Of a DNA stretch of 64,000 bases, positions 21,401 to 29,310 are shown piece after piece. Made by a program: the position numbers and the translations under genes. How positions within the stretch are numbered: position 1 is the stretch's first letter; each line of letters begins with the position of its first letter. A model generated the notes under the pieces. It worked only from the letters and a program-made list of their open reading frames with translations, was not told the origin of the DNA and ran no database searches. Source of the stretch: Paracholeplasma brassicae (GTDB taxonomy: Bacteria > Bacillota_I > Bacilli_A > Acholeplasmatales > UBA5453); assembly GCF_000967915.1 (NCBI RefSeq), contig NC_022549.1:1-64000 (forward strand). Direction: 5' to 3'.

Positions 21401-21882
21401 ATGAGAAAAAAGGCATCAAAAAAGAAGCTAAGAAGGAACAACAAGACATCGTTTTATCAGCGCGTCATATTGATGAGAACTACATTAGTAGCGATGAAGT
21501 CAGAGTTGAGATACATAAACGTATTTCTTCAATTAATACGCTTAATGAAGCGAAAAACCTTGAAATTGAATTAGAAGATCGCTTTGGTAGGGTTGATCAA
21601 GAACTCATCGTTTACATGTATGAAAAACTATTTAAGAAATATTGTAGTAAGCTAGGCGTTGAAAAGACGATTAAGTCTAAAACGGATTTAACCATCCTAC
21701 TTTCAATTGAGGCCTCTAAACAAGTCAACGGGGAAAAACTCTTTCTTGCGACGAATGAAATAGATGCCTCTATACAACTAGGCTATCTTCACGAACGTGT
21801 TTCAATTACTCTAATCATTAAACAAAGCGAAAAACATTACCTATATCAGTTCATAGAATATTTAAGTTTGATTACTTCTTGA
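18454..21882 (+). CDS. mfd: Transcription-repair coupling factor Mfd
   Basis: Mfd removes RNA polymerase stalled at DNA lesions and recruits UvrA. Domains in order: an N-terminal UvrB-like region (about 1-330) with GLRGSILDIFPIG, a CarD-like RNA-polymerase-interacting domain (about 475-535, VGDFVVHYDYGIGQYKGL), a RecG-like SF2 translocase with Walker A (GDVGYGKTE) at residue 627 and the DEEQ box (IIDEEQRF) at 728-731, the TRG-type motif QIRGRVGRSD, and a C-terminal D7-like region. At 1142 residues it is full length. Starting at ATG 18454 behind AAGGAG, it follows pth as in Bacillus. It ends in TGA. Confidence 0.97.
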   Translation: MSSLFDLFLNLKTNRPIVGKKDNLRLNQITDSYNQLLVSSLYLTSNETVFVVLPNLYMAQQYYDGLSTICGAENVLFYPADEMLSSLMALSSQEFKIERIYTLGSLINQDKRIVVTNQNGAMKRQLSKEDWMDATRKLEVGKEINRDDLIGYLVSHGYSHEYTVTKTGEFGLRGSILDIFPIGAETPYRVDFFGDEVDRIKLFKPDTQLSIGETNEISILPMNELFFNDHKRDQVIEQIEAFLETKTLSKEEYTKFNTDLDHLYNRRDLDSLTYFTHFFNPNPETLFDFTDQKTIIYVDEHKMAKNYDRMDLDLADYLKQLKGEVFYEFKYYLKMKELMSYPHIEITGFTPLNNDHLYSVYARDEIIYQGNVNAFIDEIKKNKGTYVVSMNQPQRFDRIKDLFEEAGIDYICNPRIIEEGIMNLFYPMNLPSTYLQQDAIHFLNEQDIFDYKSHKRLIRYKSVISEAIKISSVEELKVGDFVVHYDYGIGQYKGLQTMELGGHKKDYIHIAYQGTDFLYIPIDQIDMILKYSSRDGHVPTLTKLGTASWNNTKKRVKEKLNDISDKLIKLYAERENAEGFSFPKDDQMQLDFENSFEFEETIDQLKAIKDVKKDMESKRPMDRLLIGDVGYGKTEVAMRAAFKAVVANKQVCYLVPTTVLARQHFYAFKKRFEPFGINVELLSRFVSDREQNETLKKMEKGLVDVVIGTHRLLSKDIVFKDLGLLIIDEEQRFGVEHKEKIKEMRINVDVLSLSATPIPRTLQMSLMGIKDLTMIETPPLNRYPIQTYVLERHEAIIKEAIERELARAGQVFYLYNKVSDMESVVRKLFKLVPEAKITFAHGKMSKDVLEDRLSEFIDRRFDVLVSTTIIETGIDIPNTNTLIIHDADRLGLSQLYQIRGRVGRSDKIAYAYLMYQKNKDMSDDAIKRLQTIKDFTELGSGFKIAMRDLSIRGAGDILGDEQSGFIDSVGMELYLKLLEESVNEKKGIKKEAKKEQQDIVLSARHIDENYISSDEVRVEIHKRISSINTLNEAKNLEIELEDRFGRVDQELIVYMYEKLFKKYCSKLGVEKTIKSKTDLTILLSIEASKQVNGEKLFLATNEIDASIQLGYLHERVSITLIIKQSEKHYLYQFIEYLSLITS

Positions 21883-21907
21883 TATATTATATATAACCAC
21901 ATATAAT
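21879..21907 (+). promoter_or_regulatory. Promoter of the 122-residue protein gene
   Basis: TTGATA (21879-21884), 17 bases and TATAAT (21902-21907) make a near-consensus promoter. Its -35 overlaps the mfd stop codon. GGAGG follows at 21916-21920. Confidence 0.8.
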
Positions 21908-21929
21908 ATACTTACGGAGGAAAATATAC

Positions 21930-22298
21930 ATGAAATTTGAAGAACAATTAAAACAAGACGGCTTCGTTGATGAACGCAATTTATGGGTAACCGCGGTGAT
22001 TAAAAATAACGCCGGTGTTTGGTTTGGCGCTATTGGTGCTGGGATTGCATCAATCTCAAAAACTAGATTGATTTCAATCAAAGGAACCACGGTTTATATT
22101 TTAAAGCCAGAAAAAAAAGTATTGAAACAGGTCATTCAATTTGAGCTACATGAATTAAAGAAGTTTCAAGTAAAGAATGCGTTTTTTGGTATTGAGTATT
22201 CTTTAAAAATTGAGACGATTGATTTTAAAGAGGCGTATAACATTAACGCTAGAAAAAAAGTCTTAAAAGAGATGGCAACAATCATTAATAACAAATAA
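21930..22298 (+). CDS. Conserved hypothetical, possible PH-like fold
   Basis: I do not recognise this 122-residue protein. It has no signal peptide or strong membrane segment, although a short glycine and alanine-rich stretch (GVWFGAIGAGIASI) lies near residue 30. The rest alternates predicted strands (ISIKGTTVYILKP, QVIQFELHELKKFQV, YSLKIETIDF) and ends in a helix (RKKVLKEMATIINN). This resembles small bacterial PH-like domain proteins, which is inference. It has a near-consensus promoter, a good GGAGG site and its own terminator, so it is probably well expressed and independent of its repair-gene neighbours. Confidence 0.7.
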   Translation: MKFEEQLKQDGFVDERNLWVTAVIKNNAGVWFGAIGAGIASISKTRLISIKGTTVYILKPEKKVLKQVIQFELHELKKFQVKNAFFGIEYSLKIETIDFKEAYNINARKKVLKEMATIINNK

Positions 22299-22301
22299 AA
22301 C

Positions 22302-22349
22302 AAAAGACAAACTTCTTAGGCCGAATGCGACCGCCGAAGTTTGTCTTTT
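22302..22349. terminator. Bidirectional terminator between convergent genes
   Basis: A perfect 14-base inverted repeat (AAAAGACAAACTTC at 22302-22315, GAAGTTTGTCTTTT at 22336-22349) has T-rich tails in both directions. It lies between the 122-residue gene and the end of addA and can serve both. Confidence 0.9.
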
Positions 22350-22351
22350 TT

Positions 22352-25300
22352 CTAGACTTCTAGATATACACCATCAATTAAACTATATAAATAAGCACGA
22401 ATCGGTTTATTTGATTTAGTACTTAGATAATCTTTGTAGCCTTCTAATTGACTAAAGTAGATAGGTTTATTGATGTCTTTTAATTTGTAGTCAACGACGA
22501 TTAACGCCTCATTTGTTTCGATTAAGAGGTCAATAATCCCTTGTTTAACTTGGTCGTCAGTTGAAACAATAAACTCATATTCTTGGTAGATGAAAGCCTC
22601 TTTTAAATCATGTAAAAATGGTAATCGATCAAGTTTATAGAGAAACTTTTTTACGTTGTTATCAACGGGTAACTGATCAATTTGATTTTTAAGAGGCAGA
22701 CAAAAGTCGAGGCGTTCTAGTTGTTCATGAATGAGCGTGCCAAGAGCCATATCTTTTAGCGTTTGTTCGTCCTTAATTTCTACAAAATTTCCAGAAATAC
22801 GTTCTTTTTTGATTTGCTTTGGTTTATAACTCAATGCCTTGTAGTTGAATACTTGTTCTTTTTTAAAATGCACACGCTGTTTTTGAATACTATCTTTATA
22901 ATTTTCATTGTAGATAATCTCATCATAAGGTGCTTTTATACGTTTTTTTGCGTAATGTCCAATGACCGTATATACCAATTGATTAAAACTATTATAGTTG
23001 TTTCTAATGGATTCATCGACAAGTTCATCAGATTTAATTTCGTTAATAAATGTTTCATTTGAAGGTGGATTAGCCACAATAACGGCAAGCTCTTTAGCTC
23101 TAGTTAAGGCAACATAGAATAAGCGAAGACGTTCTGAAATCATTTCTTGTTTTTCTTGTGCTAAGTGGAGTTGCTTTTCGATGTTGTCTGTCAAACCCTC
23201 ATCAAATGAAGGCATGATGATACCGTAAGTTAAATCAAAATAGAAATTTGATAAGTTTGGACTTGACCACCGTTTGTCAAGCATAGGGTAGTAACAAATT
23301 GAAAACTCAAGGCCTTTAGATTTATGAATCGTCATGACATTGACCATGCCCTCTTTTAATTTTGATGAGGATTGAAAATCAAGATCAAGATCTTCTTCGT
23401 TAATAAATGAGAAGTATTCGAGGAGTTCTAACAAACCGAAGTTCAACTTTGATAAGGATTTCGCCTTATCTATTAGATAGAATAGTCTGGACTCTATCGC
23501 CTCAATTTGATTTAGCACAAGTGCCTTTTCTAGTAGATTAAATGTTTTAGTGACTTCAATCAAAAATAGATCTAGACTTAAGGTTTCACTTAACACATTT
23601 AAGGCATTTAGTTTGTCTAAGGTCGTTATGATAGTTTCATTCGATAAGACCTTCTTATAATCAAAGTACGAGTGATTCTTAAGTGCATTAAGTGAGTCAT
23701 GAAGTATTTGATCATTGATTTGAAATAAGTAAGAGCGAAAGACGGATAAGAAGTCGTGAGTGAAATGATCTTTACCATAAGAGGCGTCTTTAAAACAGTA
23801 GAATAGCGATAACAAGCTGCGAAGTGCTAGCACATCGTCATTGGATACAAATGGTTCTGTGGCGTGCAAGTACATCGGTACTTGATTGGCCTCTGCCACT
23901 GCCTTAAATAATCTAAATGGACTTTTTCTGTCGATCAGTATCACAAAATCATCAAATTTAACGTCTCTTAATTGATTGGTCTTAGAATCGAGCACTTGGT
24001 ACTTAGAAGCCATTTTGTCTTTAATGTCTTTGATGATTGAAAACACTTGTGATTCATCTGTCTTATACGTCTTTTCATGGTCTTCTAGTTCCTCTTTTGA
24101 AAGGACTTCAAGAATCTCAATGCCATAAGGTTGATTTGCTTTTTGTTTTTCATAGGTTTGATTACCAAAGACGAGCGCCTGCAAACCATCATAGGTTACC
24201 CCTCCGATACGAGGACTCATGGTCCGGTAAAACAAGGTATTGATGTCTTCTAAGATTTCTTTTCGTGAACGAAAATTTTGATTGAGATCAATCTTAATTC
24301 CAGCGGTTGGTTGAGCTTTAAACAAATCGTATTTTTGTTGGAAGAGTTCTGGTTTCGCGTCTCTAAAACGGTAAATAGATTGCTTGATGTCACCTACCAT
24401 AAACACATTGTTGTTTTCGATTTGACTAATGAAGATGTTTTGAATGAGTGAGGTATCTTGGAACTCATCGATTAAGAGTTCGTGATAAAAGTGTTTTAGT
24501 TCGTTTCTGACGTCTTCATGATCTTTTAAGAGTTTGGTCGATAGACTACTGATGGATAAAAAATCATAAATGCCCAGATGGTCTTGAAATGCGCTATAAG
24601 ACGCTAAGAAGCGAAAAGCTAAGCTCAATAAAAATAATACATGAGGTTTGTTTTTTTCGTGTGTTTGGTTGTGTGTCTCAATTGAGTGACTAAAATAAGG
24701 TTGATACAAGTTTAATAGGTCTTTAAACGAATCAAGGTATGGCTTCAATAAAGAGCGGTCATCTCTTGAGGTTTTTAAGGTAATTTTAAAGGATTCTTTT
24801 TCCTCTGTGTAACGGTTAAAAGAGGTAAGATCTTCAAAGCTAAGCAAACTTGCGATTTCATTTTCGAGTCTAGTTTTAGTGTCTTGTCCACTTTCTGACT
24901 CAAGCGCTAGTAAAGAAAGATCGTTATTTAATTTTTGTAGGCCTTGTTTAAATTCAGTTACTTTTTCGATTAACGCATGAGTGAGTTTCTCTTGGTAGTT
25001 TTTTCCGTAGTAAGTTTGTTCATAGGTATCTAAATACGTTTCATCTAAGTCGTACTTTTGGAGTTGTTCAGCCAAAAACAAGAGTTGATCTTCGAGTTTT
25101 TCATCGGATTTGGTGGTGTAGGTTCTTAAATACGCGAAAAAATCTTCATTGTTTTCTTCATATAGCGATTGAAATAGGTCTTGAATGATCCGTTTTTTTT
25201 GTTGTTTGAATAAGTTTTCATCACCAATTTGAATGTCTTTTTTGATGCCTAATTTGTGGTTGTATTTTTTTACTAAGTATAGACAAAAGCTATCAAAGGT

Positions 25301-25615
25301 CGTGATGAAAGACACATCTAGGAGCTCTAGTTGTCTTTCTAAGTGAGGGTTTGGTGCATTTTTAATTGCCTTCTCTAGATTCTTGCGAATACGTTCTTTC
25401 ATTTCGAGTGAAGCGGCTTTGGTAAAAGTTAAGATCAATAAACGGTTGATGTCTATCCCCTCATTAAGTATTCGTAGGACACGTTCAGTTAAGACACTTG
25501 TCTTTCCTGAACCGGCACCAGCACTGATTAAAACGTTTGAGTTTTTTTGATGAATGGCTTGCCACTGATGATCGGTATAGTAACTCTCTTTGGGTTTTTT
25601 AGGAATCAAGGTCAT
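22352..25615 (-). CDS. addA: ATP-dependent helicase/nuclease subunit A
   Basis: AddA (RexA) is the helicase-nuclease subunit that processes double-strand DNA ends for RecA-dependent repair. The SF1A helicase begins with YTDHQWQAI and Walker A (SAGAGSGKTSV) near residues 31-41, then LLIDEFQDTS, VGDIKQSIYRFRDA, MTIHKSKGLEF and LFYVALTRAKE. The C-terminal RecB-type nuclease is intact: GTLIHEQLE, QGIIDLLIE, VVDYKLKD and QLEGYKDYL. From ATG 25615 it has 1087 residues; the codon just upstream is an in-frame GTG. It overlaps the end of addB by about 17 bases, so the pair is one operon. It converges with the 122-residue gene at a shared terminator. Confidence 0.95.
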   Translation of the reverse strand: MTLIPKKPKESYYTDHQWQAIHQKNSNVLISAGAGSGKTSVLTERVLRILNEGIDINRLLILTFTKAASLEMKERIRKNLEKAIKNAPNPHLERQLELLDVSFITTFDSFCLYLVKKYNHKLGIKKDIQIGDENLFKQQKKRIIQDLFQSLYEENNEDFFAYLRTYTTKSDEKLEDQLLFLAEQLQKYDLDETYLDTYEQTYYGKNYQEKLTHALIEKVTEFKQGLQKLNNDLSLLALESESGQDTKTRLENEIASLLSFEDLTSFNRYTEEKESFKITLKTSRDDRSLLKPYLDSFKDLLNLYQPYFSHSIETHNQTHEKNKPHVLFLLSLAFRFLASYSAFQDHLGIYDFLSISSLSTKLLKDHEDVRNELKHFYHELLIDEFQDTSLIQNIFISQIENNNVFMVGDIKQSIYRFRDAKPELFQQKYDLFKAQPTAGIKIDLNQNFRSRKEILEDINTLFYRTMSPRIGGVTYDGLQALVFGNQTYEKQKANQPYGIEILEVLSKEELEDHEKTYKTDESQVFSIIKDIKDKMASKYQVLDSKTNQLRDVKFDDFVILIDRKSPFRLFKAVAEANQVPMYLHATEPFVSNDDVLALRSLLSLFYCFKDASYGKDHFTHDFLSVFRSYLFQINDQILHDSLNALKNHSYFDYKKVLSNETIITTLDKLNALNVLSETLSLDLFLIEVTKTFNLLEKALVLNQIEAIESRLFYLIDKAKSLSKLNFGLLELLEYFSFINEEDLDLDFQSSSKLKEGMVNVMTIHKSKGLEFSICYYPMLDKRWSSPNLSNFYFDLTYGIIMPSFDEGLTDNIEKQLHLAQEKQEMISERLRLFYVALTRAKELAVIVANPPSNETFINEIKSDELVDESIRNNYNSFNQLVYTVIGHYAKKRIKAPYDEIIYNENYKDSIQKQRVHFKKEQVFNYKALSYKPKQIKKERISGNFVEIKDEQTLKDMALGTLIHEQLERLDFCLPLKNQIDQLPVDNNVKKFLYKLDRLPFLHDLKEAFIYQEYEFIVSTDDQVKQGIIDLLIETNEALIVVDYKLKDINKPIYFSQLEGYKDYLSTKSNKPIRAYLYSLIDGVYLEV

Positions 25616-27995
25616 CACCTCTTTCGAATGGGTTGTTTTTTTCTAAAGGGGTCTTTGGCTTATTTAGATAACAAATGTCTCTATAAGCACAATTCTTACA
25701 AGAATCAATCGAAGAAGCGATTTTCGGATTGATATCAAAATCATGGGCTTCAATCTTTTTAATGGTCTTTAAAAGTAAGGCCTCAAAGTCATCAAGGACA
25801 GTACTTAGCATTTGATGCTCATATACCCAAGCACTTTTCTTAAGTGAACCATCTTTATTAACACCAGTTTTTGCAAGCGTGTTTTCTGTTTGAAATAAAG
25901 GATCGATTTCTGTAATTGATCTTAAGTCATTTAATTTGTAGCCAGAAAGCTGATAGGCTTCTTTTTGAAGTTCTTCGTAGGTTTTTCCCTCTTCTTTTTT
26001 TAAAACATTCGTGTAGATATTTTGATAGAAGAAGCCGCTAAAGTAAGGACTTTCAAAATGATTCTTCTTTAGAAACAACAAGTAAAACAACAGTTGCGAG
26101 TTAAATCCATCAAGCAGGTAATCAAGGGGTTTAATGGCATTGCCTGTTTTATAGTCTACGACGTATATTTTCTCACTAAATTCATGATGACGTAAGATTT
26201 TGTCGATTTTTCCTAAAAGAAGGTAGGTCTGTTTTGATTCAAAAGGCATGCTTACCTCAAGTTCGGTTTGATAAAGCAGGTAACTAGAACGTGCTTCTAA
26301 GGTTTTAATGAACGTTAAGACCTGTTCTAATTGAATAATCGATTCCTTTAAAAAGAACTGCTGTTCAAGGGTTAACTGATGATTTAAAAGGTAGGTAGTA
26401 AGATAATCATTGATATCTTTTTGATTGTTGATTTGTTGGTAGTCTTTTAAGACCTCATGAAAAAAGTTGCCAAGGTGAAGTTGGGTGCTTTCTTCAAATG
26501 ACGTTTTGACGTTTAAGAGGTGCTTTAAGTAAAATTGATAACCACATAAAAAATAGTCATTTAGTTTAGTAAAAGAGAGTGTTGTTAGTTGATTAATAAA
26601 TGTTGGATCGTTAAATCCTTTAAACGTTGGGTCGTATGATTTTGGAAGCTGTAATTCCTTTTCTCTTTCAAATGATTCTAGTAAAGGACTTCTAATGCCA
26701 TACAAATGGTAGGTATCAAGCAGTGCTTTATAGGATAGTTTGTCTTTTCTTATAGAGTATCTATCTGTAGAAAACTCAGGTACTAAGGTTTTGATTTTTT
26801 TAGGTAATGTTTGAAGTATAAATGAAGGATAAGCCTCACCTTGTGGGCTTTCTACTTTATAAGAAATGGTTAGATGTTTAATACTAGAAAGACTATGGAT
26901 GAGTTGTTTTTTATTTGTTTGTGTTTTCTCAATCGATGTTAATAGGTTAAGTGATTTTTTTTGTTCGTCACTTAAAAAATCATTGTCTAAGGTAATGGTA
27001 GGATATGCGCCAGCATTAAAGCCTAAAACAAAGACGATGTGATCTTCTAAAAAGGGATAATTGATTGAGACAACTTGAATGACATCTTCTAATATATCGC
27101 TTTTTAAAGCGGTTTTTTGGAAGTGGTAATAAAGTTCATCTAAACAGTCGCGATAGTTATATGAACTAAGGAGGTAGTCATTTAATTCAGATAAAATTCT
27201 CTCTTTTAGTTCATCAAGTTTTGTTGATTGATGAAATGAGTATGAGACAATATAGTCTTTGATTTGCGTTAATACCTCGGTGTTATTTCCACTAAGAATG
27301 GCTATTTTGTTTAACACATCTTTGGTCAGTTGAAACTGAACAAGTGATGTGTTTTTTGATATAGAAACAGGAATTTGATAGAGCTCACTATAAACCTCAA
27401 ATAGGCTATGATAGGTTTGATCTGCGATGAGTTTGATTTGATTGATATTAACACCAAAATCGAGTTTTCTTGCGATTTGTTCAAAGACCTGGTTAACTTC
27501 ATCTTTGGCGTGGAGTGCCTTAATTAGATGAACATCGTTTGTTTGATTATTTGGATCAATAGGTAGGATAACTTCAAATCCAAGACGATTTAAAGTCATT
27601 AAAATAATCGGTTCAACGGTTTCGGTTAATAGCACCACATAACCATCATAACGCGATTTAAAATCACTAAGGTGTAACAGGTTATTTTTTATTAGTTCAT
27701 CAAATAGTGCCTGATAAAACGGTGGTAAGCTTTGATTTAAATAGTAAAACGGTAAGACGTTTAAATAAAGATCTGCTGTTTCGCTATTGACGTTTAAATG
27801 TTTTGAGACAAAAAGTCGTGTGGTTTTGTGATAAGAAAACGAGAGCGCTTGAATCAAATCAGTTGTACATAAAAATTTAACAGAGACGAAAAAAGGCATG
27901 GCCTCTTTTTGTTTGAGATAGTCATTTTTTTTAGACAAATCTAAGATGACCAAGGTTTTTTGTTTGTTTTCTAATAAGTCTTTAAAGGCATTCAT
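25599..27995 (-). CDS. addB: AddB-type helicase/nuclease subunit B, short
   Basis: This is the second subunit of the AddAB end-processing complex. The C-terminal nuclease is complete: HLGNFFHEVL, LGKIDKILRH, VVDYKTGN and QLLFYLLFL. The four cysteines expected for the AddB iron-sulfur staple are present: one near residue 482 (FLCGYQFYL) and three at C766, C769 and C775. At 798 residues it is far shorter than B. subtilis AddB (about 1160), and the N-terminus lacks the usual Walker A loop. The inactivated helicase half is thus reduced, as in RexB, while the iron-sulfur nuclease is kept. The start at 27995 is preceded by GGTGG. Confidence 0.88.
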   Translation of the reverse strand: MNAFKDLLENKQKTLVILDLSKKNDYLKQKEAMPFFVSVKFLCTTDLIQALSFSYHKTTRLFVSKHLNVNSETADLYLNVLPFYYLNQSLPPFYQALFDELIKNNLLHLSDFKSRYDGYVVLLTETVEPIILMTLNRLGFEVILPIDPNNQTNDVHLIKALHAKDEVNQVFEQIARKLDFGVNINQIKLIADQTYHSLFEVYSELYQIPVSISKNTSLVQFQLTKDVLNKIAILSGNNTEVLTQIKDYIVSYSFHQSTKLDELKERILSELNDYLLSSYNYRDCLDELYYHFQKTALKSDILEDVIQVVSINYPFLEDHIVFVLGFNAGAYPTITLDNDFLSDEQKKSLNLLTSIEKTQTNKKQLIHSLSSIKHLTISYKVESPQGEAYPSFILQTLPKKIKTLVPEFSTDRYSIRKDKLSYKALLDTYHLYGIRSPLLESFEREKELQLPKSYDPTFKGFNDPTFINQLTTLSFTKLNDYFLCGYQFYLKHLLNVKTSFEESTQLHLGNFFHEVLKDYQQINNQKDINDYLTTYLLNHQLTLEQQFFLKESIIQLEQVLTFIKTLEARSSYLLYQTELEVSMPFESKQTYLLLGKIDKILRHHEFSEKIYVVDYKTGNAIKPLDYLLDGFNSQLLFYLLFLKKNHFESPYFSGFFYQNIYTNVLKKEEGKTYEELQKEAYQLSGYKLNDLRSITEIDPLFQTENTLAKTGVNKDGSLKKSAWVYEHQMLSTVLDDFEALLLKTIKKIEAHDFDINPKIASSIDSCKNCAYRDICYLNKPKTPLEKNNPFERGDDLDS

Positions 27996-28021
27996 GAATA
28001 GCCACCACTTTCTCTTTACTT

Positions 28022-28099
28022 ATTATAACATTTTATTTGTCACTTAATGGCAAGTTCTCACTTGAATAACGAATTAAACCACGTGATTTGTGTTAAAAT
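28022..28099. promoter_or_regulatory. Divergent promoters for addBA and sbcDC
   Basis: On the minus strand, TGTTATAAT (28030 to 28022) is an extended -10 for addB. On the plus strand, TGTTAAAAT (28091-28099) is an extended -10 for sbcD. Neither has a convincing -35. The spacer between the two starts is 127 bases. Confidence 0.55.
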
Positions 28100-28122
28100 A
28101 ATAAGACAAAGGGTGTGTTAAA

Positions 28123-29310
28123 ATGAAAATTCTTTCAATTGGTGATCTTCACCTAGGCAAAATTGTGAATGGGTATTCCTTGCTTACTCATCAAATAGAG
28201 AGTTTGAATCAAGTAAAAAAGGCGCTAAGAGATCATCAAGTGGATTTACTGATGATTACAGGTGATTTATACGACCGTGCGATTCCACCAAAAGAAGCGA
28301 TAAAGGTCTTTGATAACTTCTTAAATGACGTCTTAAAAGAAAACATTAAGGTAAGCTATATTGCAGGTAACCACGACTCCTACGAACGTACCTCTTTTTT
28401 AAGTGATGTTTTAAAAGGCACTTCTTTATTCATAGGAAAAGAGTTTGACCAAACCATTGATTCATTCACACTTAAGGAAGGTAATCAAACCTATCGTTTT
28501 TATCTAATCCCATTCATGCCTTATCAGTATGTTAGAGAAATCTTGAACGATGATTCAATCGATTGTTTTCAAAAGAGCTATGAAGCGATGTTAAAAACAA
28601 TTGAGTTAAATGACAACGAAATCAATCTATTGATGACACATGCATTTATTGGTCATGCGGGTACTAATCCAGAGGTTTCAGACTCAGAAAAAACACTTGC
28701 AGTGGGTGGTCTTGATTTTGTTGATAGTCAATTATTTGAAGCTTTCGATTATACGCTTTTAGGGCACATCCATAAGCCTCAATCGGTTTATTACGACAAC
28801 GTTAGATACACGGGATCGATATATAAATATTCCTTTAGTGAGGAAACACACCAAAAATCAATGTTACTACTAGAAATCAACTCAAAAGAAGACATTAAAC
28901 AAACCTTGATTCCAATACATATGTCAAAAGAATGGCACACGTTATCGATGAGCTTTGATGAAATCATCAATAATGAGGCTTTAATCAGTAAGCATCAAAA
29001 CGACTATGTTCGTATTCGTTTAACGGATGAAATCGATGTGTCTGATGGGGTAGCTAGACTAAAACAACGATTTTTGTACCTGATGGAGTTTAGTTATCAA
29101 AAAGATGCTGAGTTTGTTTCACTTGGTGGGGCTGTAACTGACCAATTAGCCAAAGATATGTTAAATAAAGAAAACCCGGAAAAAACAATGAGGTCACTTT
29201 TTATCGAATTTTCAAGAACACAAGCCAACCTAGAATTAGACGAGGTGGATTTAAAAATCGTTGAAGAGACCATCGAAGAACTCATAAGGGGGAATAACGA
29301 TGAGAATTAA
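28123..29310 (+). CDS. sbcD: Exonuclease subunit SbcD
   Basis: SbcD is the Mre11-like metallophosphoesterase that, with SbcC, cleaves DNA hairpins and blocked ends. Phosphoesterase motifs are in order: GDLHLGK (residues 7-13), GDLYDRAIPP, GNHDS, LLMTHAF and LLGHIHKPQ. At 395 residues the length is normal, including the C-terminal capping region. The gene starts 127 bases from the divergent addB and its end overlaps sbcC by 11 bases. Together with addBA it forms a compact double-strand-break processing block. Confidence 0.96.
   Translation: MKILSIGDLHLGKIVNGYSLLTHQIESLNQVKKALRDHQVDLLMITGDLYDRAIPPKEAIKVFDNFLNDVLKENIKVSYIAGNHDSYERTSFLSDVLKGTSLFIGKEFDQTIDSFTLKEGNQTYRFYLIPFMPYQYVREILNDDSIDCFQKSYEAMLKTIELNDNEINLLMTHAFIGHAGTNPEVSDSEKTLAVGGLDFVDSQLFEAFDYTLLGHIHKPQSVYYDNVRYTGSIYKYSFSEETHQKSMLLLEINSKEDIKQTLIPIHMSKEWHTLSMSFDEIINNEALISKHQNDYVRIRLTDEIDVSDGVARLKQRFLYLMEFSYQKDAEFVSLGGAVTDQLAKDMLNKENPEKTMRSLFIEFSRTQANLELDEVDLKIVEETIEELIRGNNDEN

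Noticed and set aside
22763-23062. Plus-strand open frame inside addA
   Set aside because: It is antisense to the conserved AddA sequence and has a low-complexity Phe/Ile-rich composition.
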